A stretch of 9,802 bases of DNA, taken from contig JAPLJW010000304.1 in assembly GCA_026388365.1 (NCBI GenBank), forward strand, positions 1 through 9,802. Direction: 5' to 3'. Below are positions 1-5,873 of this stretch, in pieces. Both the position numbers and the translations under genes were made by a program. The stretch comes from Deltaproteobacteria bacterium (GTDB lineage: Bacteria; Desulfobacterota; Syntrophia; Syntrophales; UBA5619). Each line of letters opens with the position of its first letter. Position 1 is the first letter of the stretch. The notes under the pieces were generated by a model. It was not told where the DNA came from. It saw nothing but the letters and a program-made list of their open reading frames with translations, and did no database searches.

Positions 1-8
1 AAATAACA

Positions 9-521
9 TTGACCCCCCTGGAGATCGGAGGACTGACCCTGTTCATCCTGGTGCTTCTGTTCGGCGCCTTCTCCATCCTCTTCGGTCTTCCGGGGACCGT
101 CATCATCCTGATCGATGCAGCACTGTATGCGGCCGTTACGGGGTTTGAGAGGATCGGGTTCAAGATTCTCGTGACCCTGCTGATCCTTTCGATTCTCGCG
201 GAGCTGGCCGATTTCGCCGTCGGAATGGCGGGCGCCGTCAAGTTCGGCGCCTCCCGGAAGGCGTTCTGGGCCTCCATCATTGGCGGACTGATCGGGGCCG
301 TCCTCATGACGCCGTTTCTTCTGGGACTGGGCGCCGTTGTTGGGTCGTTCCTCGGCGGGTTTGCCGGCATCCTGATCGTTGAGCTGCACCGTCAGACCCG
401 CATGAAACCCTCGCTTCGGGCGGCATGGGGCGCGCTCCTGGGACGGGCTGCGGGAATATGCGTGAAGGGACTTTTCGCCCTGATCATGGTCGTCATCACG
501 TTGACGAACGTTTATAATTAA
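9..521 (+). CDS. DUF456 family small integral membrane protein
   Basis: This 170-residue protein is almost entirely hydrophobic, with about five to six membrane segments (roughly residues 5-27, 29-46, 50-72, 86-110, 112-126 and 148-168). It is rich in Gly and Ala, and the GGxxGAVLMTPFLLGLGAVVG stretch near residues 91-112 is typical of DUF456 proteins, whose function is unknown to me. The length fits the family. The start is uncertain. The TTG at 9 is the first usable start visible, but the frame stays open to the window edge, so an upstream start is possible. The stop at 519-521 lies nine bases before lepB, and that gene's ribosome binding site begins at the stop codon, so the two are probably co-transcribed. 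I assign the family with good confidence but can propose no specific role. Confidence 0.82.
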   Translation: MTPLEIGGLTLFILVLLFGAFSILFGLPGTVIILIDAALYAAVTGFERIGFKILVTLLILSILAELADFAVGMAGAVKFGASRKAFWASIIGGLIGAVLMTPFLLGLGAVVGSFLGGFAGILIVELHRQTRMKPSLRAAWGALLGRAAGICVKGLFALIMVVITLTNVYN

Positions 522-530
522 GGAAACCCT

Positions 531-1142
531 ATGAGCAAACCGAAATCGAAACTGCAAGAATACATCGAGGCGATCATCCTGGCCATCGTGATCGCTTTTT
601 TTATTCGGACCTTTGTAATCCAGGCCTACAAGATCCCCTCCGGTTCCATGAAGCCGACTCTCCAGATCGGCGATCATATCCTCGTGAGCAAATTCAACTA
701 TGGGATCCGACTACCGCTGATCCGCTCCACTCTCATCCCGGTCGGGACGCCCAAACGGGGTGATATCGTGGTTTTCATCTATCCCGAAGACCAGTCGAAG
801 GATTTTATCAAACGCCTCATCGGCCTCCCCGGCGACACGATCGAGATCCGGGACAAGCAGATCATTCTGAACGGCCTCCCCTGGAGCGACTCCCACGGGG
901 TCTATGTGGACAATATGGTTATCCCCGGCTCGGTCCAACCCCGCGACAACTTCGGCCCGGTTACGGTTCCGGAAGGCGACCTTTTCGTCATGGGCGACAA
1001 CCGGGCCGAGAGTTACGACAGCCGTTTCTGGGGGTTCGTCCCGATGAAAGAAGTCCTCGGCAAGGCGCTGATCATTTACTGGTCCTGGAACCACGAGGAC
1101 CATGGCGTCCGCTGGAATCGCATCGGCTCGATCCTGCATTAA
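531..1142 (+). CDS. lepB: Signal peptidase I (S26 family)
   Basis: The product removes N-terminal signal peptides from exported proteins at the outer face of the inner membrane. It has 203 residues. One membrane anchor spans about residues 11-30, followed by the S26 boxes in order: IPSGSMKPTL with nucleophile Ser39, DFIKRLIGLPGD with general-base Lys94, and the C-terminal box GDNRAESYDSRFWGFV at 155-170. All catalytic elements are intact. E. coli LepB has two anchors and is longer; the short single-anchor form is common in other bacteria. The ATG at 531 follows an AAGGAAA ribosome binding site that overlaps the stop of the DUF456 gene, so translation of the two is probably linked. The gene ends two bases before the stop of the convergent transporter gene, leaving no room for a terminator. 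Confidence 0.96.
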   Translation: MSKPKSKLQEYIEAIILAIVIAFFIRTFVIQAYKIPSGSMKPTLQIGDHILVSKFNYGIRLPLIRSTLIPVGTPKRGDIVVFIYPEDQSKDFIKRLIGLPGDTIEIRDKQIILNGLPWSDSHGVYVDNMVIPGSVQPRDNFGPVTVPEGDLFVMGDNRAESYDSRFWGFVPMKEVLGKALIIYWSWNHEDHGVRWNRIGSILH

Positions 1143-1144
1143 GA

Positions 1145-2422
1145 TCAGATCAGTGCGAAGACGAGCATCGTCAGCGAGAGGAAGGTGAGAACCGCGACGG
1201 TCAGCCAGGAGAGGATGTTCATGACGGGACCGTTCGTGTATTTTCCCATGAGCCGCAGGTCGTTGACCAGCAGCAGCATGAAGACAAGGATGACGGGGAG
1301 GATCGCCCCGTTAATGACCTGGGAGTAGAACATGATCCGGATGAGCGGCATTTCGGGCAGAAGGATGATCCCGGCGCCGAGGAGAACCATCAGGGAGTAT
1401 AGGCCGTAGAACTGGGGGGCCTCCAGAAACTTGCAGTTCAGGCTGGACTCCCACCCGAAGGCCTCGCAGATCGTGTAGGCGGTCGAGATCGGCAGGATGG
1501 AAGCGGCAAAGAGCGAGGCGTTCATGAGACCGAAGGCGAACAGCCAGGAACAGTATTCCCCCGCAAGCGGCGCCAGCGCCTGGGCGGCGTCCTTGGCGCT
1601 CTCGATCCGGACGCCGTTCTGGAAAAGGGTCACCGCGCAGAGCATGATGATGAAAAAGGCGATCACGTTGACCATGACCGACCCGAAGATCACATCCATT
1701 CGGATGTACGGGTAATCGTCCGCCTTGAGCCCTTTATCGACCACGGATGACTGGAGATAGAACTGCATCCAGGGGGCGATCGTGGTTCCGATCAAAGCCA
1801 CGGCCATCGTCAGGAAACCCGTGTCCATCCGGAAGGTCGGCTTCAGCAGGGAAGACCCGACGGCGTTCCAGTCCGGTTTTCCCATGAAACCCGAGACGAT
1901 GTATGAAATATAGAAGACACAGGCGAACAGAAACACCTTCTCCACGGATTTGTAATTCCCCTTGACCACCAGCCACCAGACAAAGGCGGCGCTGAACGGC
2001 ACGGAGACATACCGGCTGATGCCGAAGATCTCCAGGCTCGCCGCGACACCGGCAAATTCGGAAACCGTGTTCCCCAGATTGGCCAAAAACAGGACGATCA
2101 TCAGGTAGAAGGTGATCCGCGCCCCGAACCGTTCGCGAATCAAGTCGGAGAGCCCCTTGCCCGAGACCACGCCCATCCGGGCGCACATCTCCTGGATGAT
2201 GATCAGGGCCGCGGTGATCGGGATGAGGGTCCAGAGGAGGGTCAGACCGTATTCGGCGCCGGCCAGGGAATAGGTCGTGATGCCGCCGGCGTCGTTGTCC
2301 ACGTTCGAAGTGATGATCCCCGGTCCGATCAGCGCGAAAAAGAGCCCGAGCGAGCGCCAATACTTCCGGACGGTCAGAGATTGCCAGAATCTGCGGATGC
2401 CTCCGGAAAGGGAATCAACCAT
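1145..2422 (-). CDS. Nramp/SLC11-superfamily divalent metal transporter, NRMT-like, probably Mg2+
   Basis: This 425-residue polytopic membrane protein has about 11 membrane segments and clear Nramp landmarks. TM1 is LIGPGIITSN...D44-A-G-G, the cytoplasmic loop has SGKGLSDLIRERF (87-99), and TM6 is GTTIAPW with YLQSS after it (212-226). Key positions differ from Mn2+/Fe2+ Nramps. The TM1 DPGN motif reads D44-A45-G46-G47, so the metal-binding Asn is replaced by Gly. The TM6 Met is Ala216 and the following His is Trp218. The TM3 Asp of the proton pathway is Thr119, while the nearby Glu (E122) is kept. From family knowledge, loss of the Met and of the proton-pathway residues marks the NRMT branch, which carries Mg2+ without proton coupling. 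The gene lies 33 bases after an MgtE-type sensor gene on the same strand, which supports a Mg2+ role. The start ATG at 2422 has AGGAAGG upstream at slightly long spacing. A Mn2+ transporter with unusual residues is the main alternative. Confidence 0.88.
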   Translation of the reverse strand: MVDSLSGGIRRFWQSLTVRKYWRSLGLFFALIGPGIITSNVDNDAGGITTYSLAGAEYGLTLLWTLIPITAALIIIQEMCARMGVVSGKGLSDLIRERFGARITFYLMIVLFLANLGNTVSEFAGVAASLEIFGISRYVSVPFSAAFVWWLVVKGNYKSVEKVFLFACVFYISYIVSGFMGKPDWNAVGSSLLKPTFRMDTGFLTMAVALIGTTIAPWMQFYLQSSVVDKGLKADDYPYIRMDVIFGSVMVNVIAFFIIMLCAVTLFQNGVRIESAKDAAQALAPLAGEYCSWLFAFGLMNASLFAASILPISTAYTICEAFGWESSLNCKFLEAPQFYGLYSLMVLLGAGIILLPEMPLIRIMFYSQVINGAILPVILVFMLLLVNDLRLMGKYTNGPVMNILSWLTVAVLTFLSLTMLVFALI

Positions 2423-2455
2423 GATCTTATGCCGCCTTCCTCATCCGTCGTCGTC

Positions 2456-3730
2456 CTACCGGCCTAACTTCGGCGCCACCACTTCGAGGAGATTCTTGAA
2501 GAGAATGACCCCTTTCAGGCGGCTCTCGTCATCGACGACCGGCATCGCCATGATGCCGTACTTCGCGAAATCGTCGGCGATTCGGTCCTTCTTCTCCTCG
2601 ATCTTCACCGAAACCACCCGCGTATCCATGAGTTCAGATAGAAGGGTCGCCGGAGGCGCCACAAGGAGATCCCGCAGGGTGAGCACCCCCAGGATATGCT
2701 CCTCGACGTCCAGGACATAAAGGTAATAGATCAGATCCATATCCTCGGCTTCAAGCCGGATCTTATCCATCGCCTCCCCCGCCGTCACGGCGGGTCCGAA
2801 ACAAAGGAACGAGGTGGTCATCAGCCCTCCGGCATTTTCCTCCGGATGGGCGAGGAGTTCCTTCATGTCCTCTGCCGTGTCCTTCTCCATCTCCTTGAGG
2901 ATCCCTTCCGCCCTGTCCCTGGGAAGATCGCCCAGCAGGTCGGCCGCCTCGGAAAGGGACATCTCTTCGATGATGTCGGAGGCGTTCGCCGTTGAGAGTT
3001 CCTCGATCAGGCTCACCTGGATTTTCGGATCCGTCTCTTCGAGGGTCTCGGCCGCCGTTTCCACGTCGAGCGAACGGAAAACGGCGGAGCGCTGATGGAT
3101 ATCGAGGTCCTCGATGATGTCCGCCAAATCCGCCGGGTGGAGCTGGGCGAGGCGGTTCTGGGCGATGGTCAGCCGCAGCAGATCCGGCGAGGAGAGCGGC
3201 TGCACAAACTTCCAGGCAATCAATTGATCCGCCATGGCGTAGTCGAAGAGTTTGCGGAGGAGAAAGCCGATGGGTCTTTCCAGGCCGACGCGCCGCAAGA
3301 GACCGTGGAAGCCGACATCCACATGGACCAGGTAGAGGATCTTTTTAGCCTGGAGAAACTGCAGGTCATTCACCCGCCGGATCTTCGCCCCGTCCGTATC
3401 GACCACCTGCTTGTCCAGAAGGGTATCCTTCAGCAGGAGTTCGCCGGGACGGAGCAACGGTTCCCTGAAATCCTCCGGCCGGAGAGGATGGGCCACCAGC
3501 GTCCCGTTGACCGCCGAGATCCCTTTCCAGGGGAAGAGAACAATTTTATTATTCCCTTTCGTGCGCAGGAGAATATCGATGACCGGAGGGTATATCTCCC
3601 CGATGTTTCCGGTCAGGTCGAGGACCCTGCCGATGGGACGGCCATCGCCATCAACGACTGTTCTTCCCAGGAGTTCGCTTAAAAACAAAAACACCTGAGG
3701 TTCAGGGTTCGCCGCCACGTTCACCGCCAT
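2456..3730 (-). CDS. Soluble PRC-barrel / MgtE N-domain / CBS-pair protein, likely Mg2+ sensor partner of the Nramp protein
   Basis: The product has 424 residues from the chosen start, with no membrane segment or signal peptide. Order of parts: a PRC-barrel-like segment (about 18-87, with LLGRTVVDGDGRPIGRVLDL), a second one (about 100-150, with LLDKQVVDTDGAKIRRVNDL), a helical MgtE_N superhelix (about 187-292, with LHPADLADIIEDL and ASDIIEEMSLSEAADLL), the MgtE-type linker HPEENAGGLMTT (295-306), and two CBS domains (about 307-362 and 366-422). In MgtE channels this N-domain and CBS pair bind Mg2+ and close the pore; here the protein ends where the membrane domain should begin. It is the first gene of an operon with the Nramp-like transporter, so I infer that it regulates that protein. 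The frame is open up to an ATG at 3784. I chose 3730 because GGAGG at 3739-3743 sits 8 bases before it; ATGs at 3733 and 3736 are alternatives. Confidence 0.88.
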   Translation of the reverse strand: MAVNVAANPEPQVFLFLSELLGRTVVDGDGRPIGRVLDLTGNIGEIYPPVIDILLRTKGNNKIVLFPWKGISAVNGTLVAHPLRPEDFREPLLRPGELLLKDTLLDKQVVDTDGAKIRRVNDLQFLQAKKILYLVHVDVGFHGLLRRVGLERPIGFLLRKLFDYAMADQLIAWKFVQPLSSPDLLRLTIAQNRLAQLHPADLADIIEDLDIHQRSAVFRSLDVETAAETLEETDPKIQVSLIEELSTANASDIIEEMSLSEAADLLGDLPRDRAEGILKEMEKDTAEDMKELLAHPEENAGGLMTTSFLCFGPAVTAGEAMDKIRLEAEDMDLIYYLYVLDVEEHILGVLTLRDLLVAPPATLLSELMDTRVVSVKIEEKKDRIADDFAKYGIMAMPVVDDESRLKGVILFKNLLEVVAPKLGR

Positions 3731-3738
3731 CATCATCG

Positions 3739-3743
3739 CCTCC
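3739..3743 (-). promoter_or_regulatory. Ribosome binding site deciding the MgtE-like gene start
   Basis: Read on the minus strand this is GGAGG, followed by CG and then three consecutive ATG codons (at 3736, 3733 and 3730). The spacing to them is 2, 5 and 8 bases. This favours the second or third ATG and argues against the upstream in-frame ATG at 3784, which has no comparable site and falls inside the candidate promoter. Confidence 0.75.
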
Positions 3744-3754
3744 AAGCCTCGCTG

Positions 3755-3784
3755 CCTATAACACCAATCGCGATAGATCAACAA
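3755..3784 (-). promoter_or_regulatory. Candidate promoter of the MgtE-like/Nramp operon
   Basis: On the minus strand there is TTGTTG (3784-3779), an 18-base spacer and TATAGG (3760-3755). An overlapping alternative is TTGATC (3781-3776) with a 15-base spacer. The match to sigma-70 consensus is modest. If used, the 5' untranslated leader would be only about 15-20 bases, too short for an M-box or other Mg2+ riboswitch. Control by Mg2+ would then have to act on the protein, which fits the MgtE/CBS domains. Confidence 0.35.
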
Positions 3785-3808
3785 CTTTTTTCATCACCAT
3801 CATTGGGC

Positions 3809-3836
3809 TTGACACGTCCCTTTTTTATATTGTAAG
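3809..3836 (+). promoter_or_regulatory. Candidate sigma-70 promoter towards recO
   Basis: A perfect TTGACA at 3809-3814 is followed after 16 bases by TGTAAG (3831-3836), which matches four of six -10 positions. TATATT at 3826-3831 is a better -10 match but is only 11 bases away, so it is unlikely. The promoter points away from the MgtE-like operon and would give a leader of roughly 260 bases before recO, containing the two short ORFs. Confidence 0.5.
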
Positions 3837-3863
3837 AGCGGGCCGGCAATCGGTGGCGGTCAA

Positions 3864-3897
3864 CCCTTTTATTTGAATTCCGCGAGATTGAAAAGGG
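3864..3897 (+). repeat. Inverted repeat CCCTTTT/AAAAGGG covering a ribosome binding site
   Basis: CCCTTTT at 3864-3870 is perfectly complementary to AAAAGGG at 3891-3897, with a 20-base loop. The right arm overlaps the AAGGGA (3893-3898) that would be the Shine-Dalgarno of the 21-codon ORF at 3905. In RNA the stem could hide that site. With seven pairs, four of them A-U, it is weak and may be chance. Confidence 0.3.
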
Positions 3898-3904
3898 ACG
3901 ATCC

Positions 3905-3970
3905 ATGAAATATTTTACTTCCCATAAGCGCGGCCATCAGGACTTCAACCGTCAGGGGGAGTTTTTTTGA
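3905..3970 (+). CDS. Possible 21-residue leader ORF upstream of recO
   Basis: ATG at 3905 is preceded by AAGGGA (3893-3898) at a good 6-base spacing. It opens a basic, polar 21-codon frame starting MKYFTSHKRGHQDF and ending EFF before TGA at 3968-3970. I do not recognise the peptide. The stop overlaps a TTG start of the next short ORF (TTGA). The end of the frame is a T7 run with AGGGGG just upstream. A +1 slip there would carry translation into a 26-codon extension (DSLKIEEVDRDLF...) ending at 4047-4049, giving 47 residues. Third-position base use is not biased as in the neighbouring genes, so coding status is unproven. It could equally be a decayed gene or untranslated leader. Confidence 0.3.
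   Translation: MKYFTSHKRGHQDFNRQGEFF
3954..3970 (+). other. SD-like AGGGGGAG plus T7 run ending in TGA: start site or +1 slippage site
   Basis: AGGGGGAG (3954-3961) is followed by seven T (3962-3968), with TGA at 3968-3970. It has two readings. It may be a Shine-Dalgarno for the TTG at 3967, five bases downstream. Or it may be a stimulator of +1 frameshifting at TTT-TGA, as the AGGGGG element is in prfB (release factor 2), where the distance to TGA is six bases; here it is eight. A plain homopolymer sequencing error is a third possibility. Confidence 0.3.
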
Positions 3971-4110
3971 TTCGCTTAAAATCGAGGAAGTCGATCGCGA
4001 TCTTTTCCGCTCCCGGGGAAGAACTCTCTTTTTCAAAACCGGATCGTGAAGAGGAAAATGATCCTGACGAACGTCGTCAGCGGGATTCGCTCTCGCGATT
4101 GCTGATATGA
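3967..4110 (+). CDS. Possible 47-residue charged small protein overlapping the recO start
   Basis: A TTG at 3967 with AGGGGGAG five bases upstream starts a frame of 47 residues. Its N-terminal half is basic (MIRLKSRKSIAIFS) and its centre is very acidic and basic (KPDREENDPDERRQRD). The TGA at 4108-4110 overlaps the ATG of recO in an ATGA arrangement, the classic geometry of translational coupling. recO itself has no evident Shine-Dalgarno, so ribosomes ending here could supply initiation. No family is recognised, the start codon is weak and codon third positions are not strongly biased, so it may be only an open leader frame. Bacillus also has a small gene (yqzL) before recO, but I see no similarity. 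Confidence 0.35.
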   Translation: MIRLKSRKSIAIFSAPGEELSFSKPDREEENDPDERRQRDSLSRLLI

Positions 4111-4883
4111 TCCAGGCAAGGACACCACAGCAGACGGAGGCCATTGTTCTGCGGGTCATCGATTACGGCGAATCCGACCGGATCGTCACCTTCTGCACCG
4201 CGGACTTCGGAAAGATACGGGGAATCGCCAAAGGGGCCAGAAGAAGCCGGAAACGGTTCATAAACGCCCTGGAGCCCTTTTCCTGCTCCCGGATTCACTT
4301 TTCCCGGAAGGGACCGGAGAGCTTGGCCCTGATCGAAGGGTGCGACATCCGCTCGCATTTTCCCGGCATCCGCGCCGATCTTGAAAAAACGCTGGCCGCT
4401 TCCTACCTGATCGATCTGACGGATCAGTTCACGCCCGAAGACAAGAAGAACGAGGCTTCGTTTTTGCTGCTGCTGGATTTTCTCCGGCTCCTGGAAGGAA
4501 CCGTCATGAGAGAGGCGCTCCTGCGCTTCTTCGAGATCCGCCTCCTTCGGATCTGCGGATACGACCCGGTTTTGGACCACTGTCTCTGCTGTAAAACGCC
4601 CATCGGAAAACAGGGTGCCTACCTTTTCGACTCTGCAAAAGGCGGCCTGACCTGCAACGGTTGCCGGCCCGGAAGCCCGGAGGCCATCCCCGTCTCCCTC
4701 GGGACGATCCGGACGTTGCTTCTGGGACGCGAAATGGAAATCGGCCGTCTGTGCCGCCTGCTCCTCTCGGGGCAATCCGCGGACGAAAGCCGGCGCCTCC
4801 TCGCCCATTTCATTCGCCACATCCTTGGAAGGGAGTTGAGATCGGTTTACGTCCTGAATGAAATCCGCCACCTGGGAACCTGA
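4107..4883 (+). CDS. recO: DNA repair protein RecO
   Basis: RecO helps RecR load RecA onto SSB-covered single-stranded DNA in gap repair and anneals complementary strands; it acts in the cytoplasm. The 258-residue length is normal. The N-terminal OB-fold (about 8-80) has the family signature EAIVLRVIDYGESDRIVTF and GKIRGIAKGARRSRKRF. The C-terminal part is helical and carries a zinc-binding module with C159xxC162 and C183xxC186. ATG at 4107 overlaps the stop of a short upstream frame (ATGA), and I see no strong Shine-Dalgarno, which suggests coupled initiation. glyQ follows after 107 bases with its own promoter candidate; the recO-glyQ-glyS order is also known from Bacillus. Confidence 0.95.
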   Translation: MIQARTPQQTEAIVLRVIDYGESDRIVTFCTADFGKIRGIAKGARRSRKRFINALEPFSCSRIHFSRKGPESLALIEGCDIRSHFPGIRADLEKTLAASYLIDLTDQFTPEDKKNEASFLLLLDFLRLLEGTVMREALLRFFEIRLLRICGYDPVLDHCLCCKTPIGKQGAYLFDSAKGGLTCNGCRPGSPEAIPVSLGTIRTLLLGREMEIGRLCRLLLSGQSADESRRLLAHFIRHILGRELRSVYVLNEIRHLGT

Positions 4884-4900
4884 ACGGCCATAATTTCGTA

Positions 4901-4928
4901 TTGACATGCGCCGGGCGCCGTGTTAAGA
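4901..4928 (+). promoter_or_regulatory. Candidate promoter of glyQ-glyS
   Basis: A perfect TTGACA (4901-4906) is followed after 16 bases by TTAAGA (4923-4928), a weak -10. The spacer contains the short GC-rich palindrome GCGCCGGGCGC (4908-4918), which cannot form a real hairpin because its loop would be one base. The predicted leader of about 55 bases contains no T-box anti-terminator sequence. The other TTGACA promoter candidate here, before recO, has a similar GTAAGA at the same distance. Confidence 0.5.
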
Positions 4929-4990
4929 ACCCCCTCGTAAAAACATTCATGATATCAAGAAATAACACGTTTTAACCCACAGGAGGAGAT

Positions 4991-5863
4991 GTGACCTTTC
5001 AGGAATTGATCTTCGCCCTCGAACGGTACTGGGCGGACCGGGGGTGCGTCATCCAGCAGCCCTACGACATCGAGGTGGGTGCAGGCACCTTCAATCCGGC
5101 CACTTTTCTGCGGACCCTGGGACCGGAACCCTGGAACGTGGCCTATGTGGAACCCTCCCGGAGACCCACGGATGGCCGCTACGGCGAAAATCCGAACCGG
5201 CTTCAGCACTACTATCAGTACCAGGTGATCCTGAAGCCGTCGCCTCTCAACATCCAGGAGCTTTACCTGGACTCTCTGAAGAGCTTCGGCATCGACCCCC
5301 TGGACCACGACATCCGCTTTGTGGAGGACGACTGGGAATCGCCCACCATCGGCGCCTGGGGTCTCGGCTGGGAGGTGTGGCTCGACGGGATGGAAATCTC
5401 ACAGTTCACCTACTTCCAGCAGATCGGGGGTTTTGATCTTCACCCCGTCAGCGCGGAACTAACCTACGGGACTGAACGGATCGCCATGTACATCCAGGGG
5501 ATCGACAACGTCTATGATCTCGAATGGACCCAGGGGATCAAATACGGCGACGTCCACCACCAGAGCGAGGTGGAGTGGTCCGTTTACAACTTCGAGATCG
5601 CGGACATCCCCCAGCTCCGGCAACGGTTCGACATGTACGAAGCGGAAGGGATCCGGACGGCGGAAAAGGGCCTCGTCCTGCCGACGTACGACCATTGTCT
5701 CAAGTGTTCCCACACCTTCAACCTGCTGAACGCCCGGGGGGCGATCAGCGTGGCCGAGAGAACGAGCTACATCGGCCGCGTCCGAAACCTCGCCCGTCTG
5801 AGCGCCGAGGGTTACCTCCGCCAGCGGGAGGCGATGGGTTACCCCCTGATGAAATCACCATAG
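4991..5863 (+). CDS. glyQ: Glycyl-tRNA synthetase alpha subunit
   Basis: This is the catalytic subunit of the heterotetrameric (alpha2beta2) bacterial glycyl-tRNA synthetase. It activates glycine with ATP and transfers it to tRNA-Gly. It has 290 residues, the usual length. The class II core is complete: [21 protein letters not shown] near the N-terminus, the motif 2 region [19 protein letters not shown] (54-72), [18 protein letters not shown] (127-144) and the C-terminal [19 protein letters not shown]. The start is GTG at 4991, four bases after a strong AGGAGG (4981-4986). The overlapping ATG at 4989 is followed directly by TGA and is not usable. glyS begins 10 bases after the stop, so the subunits are made from one message. 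Confidence 0.97.
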   Translation: MTFQELIFALERYWADRGCVIQQPYDIEVGAGTFNPATFLRTLGPEPWNVAYVEPSRRPTDGRYGENPNRLQHYYQYQVILKPSPLNIQELYLDSLKSFGIDPLDHDIRFVEDDWESPTIGAWGLGWEVWLDGMEISQFTYFQQIGGFDLHPVSAELTYGTERIAMYIQGIDNVYDLEWTQGIKYGDVHHQSEVEWSVYNFEIADIPQLRQRFDMYEAEGIRTAEKGLVLPTYDHCLKCSHTFNLLNARGAISVAERTSYIGRVRNLARLSAEGYLRQREAMGYPLMKSP

Positions 5864-5873
5864 GAGAACATTC

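Noticed and set aside
1..8. TAA at 4-6 as the end of an upstream gene
   Set aside because: Only one codon of context is visible, so nothing can be said about a preceding gene.
3095..3682. Plus-strand open frame of 195 codons opposite the MgtE-like gene
   Set aside because: It is a shadow of the PRC/MgtE_N coding sequence, with low-complexity charged composition and no motif.
3737..3904. Possible Mg2+ riboswitch upstream of the MgtE-like operon
   Set aside because: The best minus-strand promoter candidate leaves only a very short leader, and I could not recognise M-box conserved elements in the region.
4058..4105. 15-codon ORF with GAGGA upstream, ending just before recO
   Set aside because: It is too short to support. 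Its ribosome site is only about two bases from the ATG, and the overlapping 47-codon frame has better coupling geometry with recO.
3869..4159. Minus-strand open frame of 96 codons across the recO leader
   Set aside because: It starts inside recO on the opposite strand, has no good ribosome site and shows no recognisable protein pattern.
4077..4907. Minus-strand open frame of 276 codons opposite recO
   Set aside because: It is a reverse-strand shadow of recO, with no recognisable motif and a start outside any plausible control region.
4908..4918. GC-rich palindrome GCGCCGGGCGC as a recO terminator
   Set aside because: With a usable loop only three base pairs remain, no U-run follows, and it lies between the -35 and -10 of the glyQ promoter candidate.
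4884..4990. Possible T-box riboswitch before glyQ
   Set aside because: The leader is far too short, and the conserved anti-terminator sequence and specifier-loop hairpins of T-boxes are absent.
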